Assembly: GCA_030684755.1 (NCBI GenBank) | Contig: JAUXXN010000590.1 | Location: 1 to 5,311, forward strand | From: Hydrogenophaga sp. | Lineage (GTDB): Bacteria > Pseudomonadota > Gammaproteobacteria > Burkholderiales > Burkholderiaceae_C | DNA: 5,311 bases | Reading direction: 5' to 3' | Shown: positions 1 through 5,147 of the stretch, one piece after another | How the letters are laid out: each line of letters begins with the position of its first letter | How positions within the stretch are numbered: the stretch's first letter is position 1 | Program-made: the position numbers and the translations under genes | The notes under the pieces: model-generated | Seen by the model: the letters and a program-made list of their open reading frames with translations, nothing else | Told to the model about the DNA's origin: nothing | The model's database searches: none

Positions 1-209
1 GCGTGCCCTACGGCACCCTGCTGTGCGTGAGCGACAAACCGCTGCACGGCGAGATCAAGCTGCCCGGCATGGCCAACCACTTCTACCGCGAGCGGGTCGA
101 CCAGCATTTGCGCATCGGCATTCGTGCTGTGGAATTGCTGAGCCAAGGCGGAGTGGGGCAACTGCACAGCCGCAAGCTGCGCAGTTTTGCCGAGGTGGCG
201 TTTCAATAA
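1..209 (+). CDS. amn: AMP nucleosidase, C-terminal end (partial, cut by left edge)
   Basis: Only the last 68 or so residues are present, and the reading frame is open through the left edge. The visible protein, with VPYGTLLCVSDKPLHGE near its start and HSRKLRSFAEVAFQ at its very end, matches the strongly conserved C-terminus of AMP nucleosidase as I know it from E. coli Amn (about 480 residues). The enzyme is cytoplasmic and hydrolyses AMP to adenine and ribose 5-phosphate, in purine salvage and control of the AMP pool. This end belongs to the nucleoside-phosphorylase-like catalytic domain. The TAA stop at 207-209 lies 8 bases before the next ATG, so the channel gene downstream is probably co-transcribed. 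The GTG at position 3 is an internal valine codon, not a start. Promoter and N-terminal regulatory domain lie outside the window. Confidence 0.93.
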   Translation, partial: VPYGTLLCVSDKPLHGEIKLPGMANHFYRERVDQHLRIGIRAVELLSQGGVGQLHSRKLRSFAEVAFQ

Positions 210-217
210 GCATCCCC

Positions 218-1318
218 ATGAAAGACCTGACCCAACAACTGCAAAACGCCCTGGGCCTCGAACTCTGGCTGTTCAGCCTGCTGGCCATTGCTGTACTGAC
301 CTTGCTGGCCAACATGGCGGTGCGCCAGCTGCTCAAGCAGGCCCTGCGCTGGGCCCAGACCACCGCCACCCATTGGGACGAAGCGCTGCTGAGTGCCGCC
401 AACAAGCCGCTGCGCACGCTGGTCTGGCTCGTCAGCCTGGGCTGGATGGCGCGCGTGCTCAACAGCCACTGGCCCGAACCCGAGCTGCTGGCCAGCGCGC
501 TGCAATGGCGCGACATCGGCATCATTCTTTGCGTGGCCTGGTTTTTGTGGCACTTTGCGGGCGAAGTGACCGAAACCAGCATCGAGCGCGGCACCCGAAA
601 CGGTGGCGACTACGACGTCACCACCGCCATGGCCCTGAGCAAGTTGGTGCGGCTGCTGGTGTTTGTGGTCACCGCCATCACCGTGGCGCACACGCTGGGC
701 TTTCAAATTGGCGGCCTGCTGGCGCTGGGCGGTGTGGGCGGCATTGCGGTGGGCTTGGCTGCGCGCGACCTGCTGGCCAACTTCTTCGGCGGACTCACCA
801 TCTACCTCGACCGCCCGTTCAGCGTGGGCGACTGGATTCGCTCGCCCGACAAAAGCATCGAAGGCACGGTGGAATACATCAGCTGGCGCCACACCCGCAT
901 CCGCGCCTTCAACAAAAACCCCATCTACGTGCCCAACGCGGTGTTCACCACCATCGTGGTGGAAAACCCCTCGCGCATGAGCCACCGCCGCCTGAAAGAA
1001 ACCCTGGGCCTGCGCTACGACGACTTCGCGCAGGTTGAAGCCGTGGTGGCCGACATCCGGGCCATGCTGTTGGCCCACGAAGGCATCGACACCAGCCAAA
1101 CGCTGATCGTCAACTTCACGGCCTTCGGCGCCAGCTCGCTCGACATCCTGATTTACGGCTTTACCAAGACCACGGTATGGGTCGAATTTCATGCCATCAA
1201 GCAAGACGTGTTGCTGCGCATCGGCCGCATTGTGGCCGCGCACGGCGCCGAAATTGCGTTTCCGACCCAGACGCTGCATGTGGCCACATCGGCGCCCGCC
1301 GAGCCGCCGCCCGCCTGA
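218..1318 (+). CDS. ynaI: MscS-family mechanosensitive channel, YnaI-type
   Basis: This 366-residue inner-membrane protein should gate on membrane tension and release solutes during osmotic downshock. The N-terminal half has hydrophobic segments at about 13-34, 64-82, 98-116 and 142-161. They are followed by the glycine/alanine-rich pore helix at about 163-190 (GGLLALGGVGGIAVGLAARDLLANFFGG). The MscS beta domain begins at IYLDRPFSVGDWIRSP (195-210) and includes EGTVEYISWRHTRIR and YVPNAVFTTIVVENPSRM. The end, FTKTTVW...GAEIAFPTQTLHV, is typical of E. coli YnaI (about 343 residues, five membrane helices), a low-conductance member. I chose the ATG at 218 because membrane sequence begins soon after it and it follows the amn stop by 8 bases; the open frame continues upstream only into amn coding sequence. 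The ribosome binding site is weak (AATAAG at 205-210). The C-terminal tail is a short Ala/Pro stretch. The symbol is assigned by family resemblance. Confidence 0.92.
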   Translation: MKDLTQQLQNALGLELWLFSLLAIAVLTLLANMAVRQLLKQALRWAQTTATHWDEALLSAANKPLRTLVWLVSLGWMARVLNSHWPEPELLASALQWRDIGIILCVAWFLWHFAGEVTETSIERGTRNGGDYDVTTAMALSKLVRLLVFVVTAITVAHTLGFQIGGLLALGGVGGIAVGLAARDLLANFFGGLTIYLDRPFSVGDWIRSPDKSIEGTVEYISWRHTRIRAFNKNPIYVPNAVFTTIVVENPSRMSHRRLKETLGLRYDDFAQVEAVVADIRAMLLAHEGIDTSQTLIVNFTAFGASSLDILIYGFTKTTVWVEFHAIKQDVLLRIGRIVAAHGAEIAFPTQTLHVATSAPAEPPPA

Positions 1319-1338
1319 CGCCACCCGCATGGCCGGGC

Positions 1339-2307
1339 TCAAGCCACCGTGACCTGCTTGGCCTTGGCCAGTTTGTTGGCTGCCAGCGCCTGTGCTTGCG
1401 CAGCGCTCCAAGCATCGCCCCAGTGAACGATCTCCAGCCGACCGTCGGCGTGTTCCACCAAGGCCGACAGGCTCTCCACCCAATCGCCGTCGTTGCAATA
1501 CAGGGTGCCGTCGATGGTGCGCATTTCTGGGCGGTGGATGTGGCCGCACACCACACCGTCGTAACCGCGCGAACGGGCCTCTTGCGCCACCGCTTTCTCA
1601 AAGTCCGACACAAAGCTGACCGCCGTTTTCACCTTGTGCTTCAGGTATTGCGACAGCGACCAGTAGGGCAAACCCATGCGGGCGCGCAAAGAATTCAGGT
1701 GTCGGTTGAGCTTGAGCGTCAGCTCGTACAAGGTGTCGCCCACATGCGCCAGCCACTTCGCGTACTGAATCACGCCGTCAAAGTGATCGCCGTGCATCAC
1801 CCACAGGCGGCGGCCATCGGCGGTGAGGTGCACCGCGTCCTCCACCACCTCAATGTCGCCAAAACTGTGGCCCAAAAAGTGGCGCGCAAACTCGTCGTGG
1901 TTGCCGGGCACAAACACCACACGGCAGCCTTTGCGCGCTTTGCGCAGCAGTTTTTGCACCACATCGTTGTGCGCCTGCGGCCAGAACCAGCGGCGGCGCA
2001 GTTGCCAGCCGTCCACAATGTCGCCCACCAAATACAGGGTGTCGCAGGGGTTGCAGCGCAAAAAATGCAACAGCGCCTGGGCTTGGCAGCCGGGCGTGCC
2101 CAAATGAATGTCGGAGATGAACACCGTCCGGTAACCCGATCGGCCATCGACACTGCGCTCAGGCTCGTTGTCGATACCTTCGGGGTTGTCGTCCACATCG
2201 GCATCCAGCCCGTTGGGCATGGGAGGCAAAGACATGCCCGACACAGAAAGCCCCACAGGGCTGAAAGCGGTGCTCGTGCGCGCCACTTGCGGATGATGAT
2301 TGAACAT
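1339..2307 (-). CDS. plcP: PlcP-like calcineurin-type metallophosphoesterase (usually labelled UDP-2,3-diacylglucosamine diphosphatase)
   Basis: The predicted 322-residue protein carries the full dinuclear-metal motif set of calcineurin-like phosphoesterases: SDIHLG (Asp66, His68), VGDIVDGW (Asp96), PGNHDEF (Asn136, His137), MHGDHFD (His172) and CGHIHRPE (His256, His258). The stretch WFWPQAHNDVVQKLLRKARKG (107-127) and the ending NDGDWVESL are, from memory, hallmarks of the PlcP phospholipase C group (Sinorhizobium meliloti, marine bacteria) and not of classical LpxH. PlcP splits phospholipid head groups to leave diacylglycerol under phosphorus limitation. Here the gene follows a glycosyltransferase and ugd and has its own PHO-box-like promoter. 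The start is uncertain. ATG 2307 lies below the predicted promoter. A TTG at 2316 has AAGGGG (2322-2327) five bases upstream. In-frame ATGs at 2235 and 2220 are also possible. The frame opens as far as a GTG at 2421, but that would place the promoter inside the gene. About 58 acidic, poorly ordered residues precede the domain. The family call is strong; PlcP rather than a lipid A enzyme is an inference. Confidence 0.85.
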   Translation of the reverse strand: MFNHHPQVARTSTAFSPVGLSVSGMSLPPMPNGLDADVDDNPEGIDNEPERSVDGRSGYRTVFISDIHLGTPGCQAQALLHFLRCNPCDTLYLVGDIVDGWQLRRRWFWPQAHNDVVQKLLRKARKGCRVVFVPGNHDEFARHFLGHSFGDIEVVEDAVHLTADGRRLWVMHGDHFDGVIQYAKWLAHVGDTLYELTLKLNRHLNSLRARMGLPYWSLSQYLKHKVKTAVSFVSDFEKAVAQEARSRGYDGVVCGHIHRPEMRTIDGTLYCNDGDWVESLSALVEHADGRLEIVHWGDAWSAAQAQALAANKLAKAKQVTVA

Positions 2308-2321
2308 TGCTTTCAAAAATG

Positions 2322-2327
2322 CCCCTT
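2322..2327 (-). promoter_or_regulatory. Possible ribosome binding site of the metallophosphoesterase gene
   Basis: AAGGGG on the minus strand lies 14 bases before the ATG at 2307, which is too far to be ideal, but only 5 bases before an in-frame TTG at 2314-2316. If this is the real site, translation starts at TTG and adds three residues (start, Lys, Ala) before the Met at 2307. No better Shine-Dalgarno sequence precedes any candidate start of this gene. Confidence 0.35.
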
Positions 2328-2355
2328 GTGACCCACGGATGAACAGCTTGAACAC

Positions 2356-2361
2356 ATTGTT
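2356..2361 (-). promoter_or_regulatory. -10-like hexamer of a PHO-type promoter for the metallophosphoesterase gene
   Basis: AACAAT (four of six to TATAAT) begins 10 bases after the last PHO-box-like repeat at 2372-2378. In known PhoB-activated promoters the box replaces the -35 element and ends about 10 bases before the -10, so the geometry fits. Transcription would begin near 2349 and give a leader of about 40 bases before the ATG at 2307. Confidence 0.5.
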
Positions 2362-2371
2362 GGGGGCTCGC

Positions 2372-2400
2372 ATGACAGACCAGTGACGCTTGCATGAAAC
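2372..2400 (-). promoter_or_regulatory. PHO-box-like triple direct repeat (putative PhoB site) before the metallophosphoesterase gene
   Basis: On the minus strand three 7-mers repeat with an exact 11-base period: GTTTCAT (2394-2400), GCGTCAC (2383-2389) and CTGTCAT (2372-2378). Against the enterobacterial PHO half-site CTGTCA(T/C) they score 5, 5 and 7 of 7. The site is in the 135-base gap between the ugd stop and the chosen start, in the direction of the downstream gene, with AACAAT spaced correctly after it. PhoB binds such repeats when phosphate is scarce. This is a visual match, not a genome-calibrated score. Confidence 0.62.
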
Positions 2401-2442
2401 GTGCTCCGCATCGGCACGCACAAGGCCTGCGCAAGACCTGAT

Positions 2443-3609
2443 TCAGTCACTGCCAAACAAGTCGCGGGTGTAGACCTTGTCTTGCACGTCGCTCAGCTCG
2501 GGGGTTCGGCGGTTGGCAATGATCACGTCGGCCTTTGCCTTGAAGGCGTCCAGGTCGTTGAACACCACCGAGTTGAAAAAGTGCGGTTCTTTCAACACGG
2601 GTTCATAAACGATCACTTCCACGCCTTTGGCCTTCAGGCGTTTCATGATGCCCTGCACACTGCTGGCCCTGAAGTTGTCGCTGCCGGCTTTCATCACCAA
2701 GCGGTACACGCCCACCGTGTTGGGCTTGCGCTCCAAAATGTCTTGGGCCACAAAGTCTTTGCGCGAGCTGTTGGCGCTGACGATGGCGCCAATCAGGTTT
2801 TGCGGCACATCGGCGTAGTTGGCCAGCAACTGCCTTGTGTCTTTGGGCAGGCAATAGCCGCCGTAGCCAAAGCTGGGGTTGTTGTAGTGAGCGCCTATGC
2901 GCGGGTCCAGGCACACGCCGTCAATCATCTGGCGCGTGTTCAGGCCATGGGTGGCGGCGTAGGTGTCCAGCTCGTTAAAAAAGGCCACGCGCATGGCCAG
3001 GTAGGTGTTGGCAAACAGCTTGATGGCTTCGGCCTCGGTGCTGTCTGTGAACAGCAACTGCACGTCTTGCTTCACCGCGCCTTGTTGCAGCAACCCAGCA
3101 AATCGCTGCGCCCGTTCAGAAATTTCGCCCACCACAATGCGGCTGGGGTGCAGGTTGTCGTGCAAGGCTTTGCCTTCACGCAAAAACTCGGGGCTGAACA
3201 ACAGATTGCCCGTGCCCAGGCGTTGGCTGGCGTCTTTCGTAAAACCCACCGGCACGGTGGACTTCACCACCATCACCGCCGTGGGGTTGATGGCGGTCAC
3301 ATCGCGAATCACCGCCTCGACCGACGCGGTGTTGAAGTAGTTGCGGGTCGTGTCGTAGTCGGTGGGGGTGGCAATGACCACGAAGTCTGCGCCTTGGTAA
3401 GCCTCTTCTTTGTTCAGTGTGGCCCGCAAGTTCAAGGACTTGTTTTGCAGGTAGTCGTGCAGCCCCGCGTCTTCAATGGGGCTTTGCCGGGCGTTGATCT
3501 GGTCTACCTTGGCGGGCACGATGTCCAGCGCAACCACGTCGTGGTGCTGGGCCAACAGCACGGCGATAGACAAACCAACATAGCCGGTTCCGGCAACTGC
3601 GATTTTCAT
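2443..3609 (-). CDS. ugd: UDP-glucose 6-dehydrogenase
   Basis: The enzyme oxidises UDP-glucose to UDP-glucuronate with two NAD+ in the cytoplasm, providing the activated uronic acid for polysaccharides or glycolipids. The protein is 388 residues, the same length as E. coli Ugd. It shows the NAD-binding Rossmann start [14 protein letters not shown] (GxGxxG at 7-12), STVPVGFT (118-124), [14 protein letters not shown] (138-151), the central helix with [19 protein letters not shown] (197-215), and the catalytic site [11 protein letters not shown] with Cys253 as thiohemiacetal nucleophile. All key residues are present and the C-terminal UDP-binding domain is complete. ATG 3609 is chosen because the Rossmann strand begins there; the upstream extension starts only with TTG. 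The Shine-Dalgarno is weak (AGAAGAG, somewhat distant). It lies 51 bases after the glycosyltransferase stop with no evident promoter between them, so co-transcription is likely. In this cluster it probably feeds UDP-glucuronate to that transferase. Confidence 0.95.
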   Translation of the reverse strand: MKIAVAGTGYVGLSIAVLLAQHHDVVALDIVPAKVDQINARQSPIEDAGLHDYLQNKSLNLRATLNKEEAYQGADFVVIATPTDYDTTRNYFNTASVEAVIRDVTAINPTAVMVVKSTVPVGFTKDASQRLGTGNLLFSPEFLREGKALHDNLHPSRIVVGEISERAQRFAGLLQQGAVKQDVQLLFTDSTEAEAIKLFANTYLAMRVAFFNELDTYAATHGLNTRQMIDGVCLDPRIGAHYNNPSFGYGGYCLPKDTRQLLANYADVPQNLIGAIVSANSSRKDFVAQDILERKPNTVGVYRLVMKAGSDNFRASSVQGIMKRLKAKGVEVIVYEPVLKEPHFFNSVVFNDLDAFKAKADVIIANRRTPELSDVQDKVYTRDLFGSD

Positions 3610-3660
3610 GGGCAGGGGTTTCTCTTCTAGGTAGGTCTTGCGCAAAAACCTTTCAACCGC

Positions 3661-4923
3661 TCAGACCTGAACCGCCAAACCCGCCACATTGCGCATGCGC
3701 TGGGGCTCGGCAGACCCGATGGCCGACCACCAGCGGTCTTCCACCTGCTCCAAAATGCTCTGCCAGTCGCGCGCCAGCATGCTGCGGCGCGCGGCCAGCC
3801 GCATGGGGTTGTCGGGTTTCCAGCGGTCCAGCACATCGCAGGCACGCCGCACAAAAGCGTCTTCGTCGTGCAGCGGCGCCAGCAGGCCGTTGTCGCCGTG
3901 GCACACCAGTTCTTGGGCAGCCGCGTGCTCGTAGGCCACCAAAGCCAAACCACTGGCCAAGGCCTCGGGCGTCACGTTGCCAAAGGTTTCGGTGACGCTG
4001 GGAAACAAAAACATATCGGCACTGGCGTAGATGGCGGCCAGCTCCAGGCCGCTTTGCATGCCCAGCATGATCGCGCTGGGGCAACGCCTGCGCAGCTCGT
4101 CTGCGCTCGGACCATCGCCCACCACCACCAGCCGCAGCCGCGCTTGCTGCTGCGCCATGGTTTGGTAAGCCTTGATCAGCAGAGCCAGATTTTTTTCAGG
4201 CGCCAAACGCCCCACGTACAGCAACACCGGGTCATAGGACTGCACGCCCCAGCGCTGGCGAAGGTTGTCATCGCGGCGCGCGGGGTCAAAGCGCCGCGTG
4301 TCCACCCCGCGCCCCACCACCGTCAGGCGCTCAAAACCCAGCTGCGCCAACTGCTCGCGCAAGGCCTCGGTGGGCACCATGGTCAAGCCCGCCTGGTTGT
4401 GAAACTTGCGCAGGTAAGCGGCAATGGTGCGGTTGAGCCAGCCCAAACCGTAATGCGCGCTGTAGGCATGAAAGTTGGTGCGGAACTCAGAACTCACCGG
4501 CAACCGGAGCTTGCGCGCCGCCTGCAAGGCCGACCAGCCCAGCGGCCCCTCGGTGGCAATGTGAACCAAGTCGGGCCTGCGCTTTTGCCAAGCCGCCACC
4601 AGTGCCGACTTGGCCGGCAGCCCCAAGCGCAACTGCGGGTAATGGGGAATGGGCAAGCCGCGCATCAGCATGACTTGCATGCCGTCGCTGTGCTGCGCCT
4701 GCGGCGCCACGGCCTGGCGGGGCCGCACCAACTGGATTTCGTGGCCGCGCGCGAGCATGCCGTCCACCAGCTTGGCCAGTGACAAGGCCACACCGTTGAT
4801 CTCGGGCGGGTAGGTTTCGGTGACCACCGCCACGCGCAAGCAGCGCTGGGCGGGCAACAGATCGGTCACATCCAAAGCGGCTTCGTGGGCAGAGTTCATA
4901 ACGACATGGTCAGCGCTGTTCAT
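3661..4923 (-). CDS. GT4-type glycosyltransferase, probably acting on a lipid acceptor (Agt/MgtA/SqdX-like)
   Basis: The 420-residue protein has two Rossmann-like GT-B domains. The N-terminal domain starts at LRVAVVTETYPPEINGVALSL (29-49), with the NGV glycine loop, and includes HIATEGPLGWSA (121-132) and FRTNFHAYSAHYG (147-159). The C-terminal donor domain has GRGVDTRRF (204-212), YVGRLAPEKN (236-245), VVVGDGPS (266-273) and TETFGNVTPEALASG (311-325), whose Glu312 and Glu320 form the E-x7-E motif of retaining GT4 enzymes. No membrane helix is evident, as is usual for peripheral enzymes that glycosylate lipids. The ETYPP..NGV and FRTNFHAY patterns recall transferases that put sugars on diacylglycerol or related lipids. 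With ugd and a PlcP-like gene next, glucuronosyl- or glucosyl-diacylglycerol synthesis is my preferred role; a polysaccharide role is the alternative. The start is uncertain: ATG 4923 and ATG 4899 both begin Met-Asn-Ser-Ala and neither has a clear Shine-Dalgarno. The frame opens to 5136, but that part reads as non-coding. Confidence 0.85.
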   Translation of the reverse strand: MNSADHVVMNSAHEAALDVTDLLPAQRCLRVAVVTETYPPEINGVALSLAKLVDGMLARGHEIQLVRPRQAVAPQAQHSDGMQVMLMRGLPIPHYPQLRLGLPAKSALVAAWQKRRPDLVHIATEGPLGWSALQAARKLRLPVSSEFRTNFHAYSAHYGLGWLNRTIAAYLRKFHNQAGLTMVPTEALREQLAQLGFERLTVVGRGVDTRRFDPARRDDNLRQRWGVQSYDPVLLYVGRLAPEKNLALLIKAYQTMAQQQARLRLVVVGDGPSADELRRRCPSAIMLGMQSGLELAAIYASADMFLFPSVTETFGNVTPEALASGLALVAYEHAAAQELVCHGDNGLLAPLHDEDAFVRRACDVLDRWKPDNPMRLAARRSMLARDWQSILEQVEDRWWSAIGSAEPQRMRNVAGLAVQV

Positions 4924-4939
4924 AACAAGCGCGTGACAA
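4922..4939 (-). promoter_or_regulatory. PHO-box-like repeat pair at the start of the glycosyltransferase gene
   Basis: On the minus strand TTGTCAC (4933-4939) and TTGTTAT (4922-4928) are 11 bases apart start to start, scoring 6 and 5 of 7 against CTGTCA(T/C). The second repeat overlaps the ATG at 4921-4923. If the site is used, the true start is more likely the ATG at 4899 or a later codon. No good -10 follows at the expected distance (GACCAT is the best, three of six), so it is a weaker candidate than the site before the phosphoesterase gene. Confidence 0.35.
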
Positions 4940-4956
4940 AACACCCGCCGGTGCAG

Positions 4957-4974
4957 CGGACAACCCCATGACAC
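4957..4974 (-). promoter_or_regulatory. Second PHO-box-like repeat pair upstream of the glycosyltransferase gene
   Basis: GTGTCAT (4968-4974) and TTGTCCG (4957-4963) on the minus strand keep the 11-base period and score 6 and 4 of 7. The pair lies 34 bases before ATG 4923, which is a better promoter position than the pair overlapping the ATG. The -10 region after it is GC-rich and unconvincing. It may act with the neighbouring pair, although the offset between the pairs (24 bases) is not a multiple of 11. Confidence 0.32.
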
Positions 4975-4982
4975 GCCGCGAT

Positions 4983-5000
4983 CTGTCACACCGTTTTCAT
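4983..5000 (+). promoter_or_regulatory. PHO-box-like repeat pair facing the divergent membrane-protein gene
   Basis: On the + strand CTGTCAC (4983-4989) and TTTTCAT (4994-5000) are 11 bases apart start to start and score 7 and 5 of 7. The site is 147 bases before the GTG at 5148. The best hexamer 10 bases downstream is GAAGAT (5011-5016), three of six to TATAAT. Together with the minus-strand pairs it makes the divergent region rich in TGTCA/TGACA pentamers. Confidence 0.33.
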
Positions 5001-5134
5001 CGCCAACTCTGAAGATGGACACGCCCCAGCTTTGTTCTGGCAAACGACAACGGTGCGAAACACACACCGACCGACGTTGCTTGGCCAAACAGATTCCCAG
5101 GGGTGCAAACCTTTTCCGAACTACCCTGTCAATC

Positions 5135-5139
5135 AAGGA
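5135..5139 (+). promoter_or_regulatory. Ribosome binding site deciding the GTG start at 5148
   Basis: AAGGA lies 8 bases before GTG 5148, an ideal spacing. The in-frame ATG at 5160 would be 20 bases away, so the GTG is the better start. Confidence 0.7.
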
Positions 5140-5147
5140 CCACCGAC

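Noticed and set aside
1309..1338. GCCCG...CGGGC inverted repeat between the convergent stops, as a terminator
   Set aside because: The stem is only five pairs with a 20-base loop and no T-tract on either strand. No terminator can be supported in the 20-base gap.
203..1549. Long minus-strand open frame (448 codons) opposite the mechanosensitive channel
   Set aside because: It spans the channel gene and runs into the phosphoesterase gene in another frame. The composition is shadow-like and there is no domain.
1177..2331. + strand open frame (384 codons) opposite the phosphoesterase
   Set aside because: It begins inside the channel gene and lies antisense to a gene with intact metal-binding motifs. 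The translation is low-complexity and shadow-like.
2401..3630. Long + strand open frame (409 codons) opposite ugd
   Set aside because: It is the antisense shadow of a complete ugd with all catalytic motifs. Its translation is rich in His, Val, Gln and Gly with no recognisable domain, as expected for the complement of GC-rich codons.
3610..3645. Upstream extension of ugd starting with TTG at 3645
   Set aside because: The Rossmann strand starts exactly at the ATG at 3609, which gives the family's standard length of 388.
4969..4988. Inverted repeat TGACA-N10-TGTCA as a dimeric repressor operator
   Set aside because: Each arm is explained at least as well as one half of a separate PHO-box-like pair pointing in opposite directions, and five-base arms are short.
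5127..5132. Perfect TTGACA -35 hexamer on the minus strand
   Set aside because: At 17 bases spacing the -10 is TTTGCA, a poor match, and it would give a leader of about 180 bases. It also contains the TGTCA of a + strand CTGTCAA half-site (5126-5132) that has no partner 11 bases away.
4924..5136. N-terminal extension of the glycosyltransferase frame
   Set aside because: The residues are Cys/Arg-rich and unlike the rest of the protein, the GT-B fold starts well after the later ATGs, and the stretch holds the PHO-box-like sites. It is better read as intergenic.
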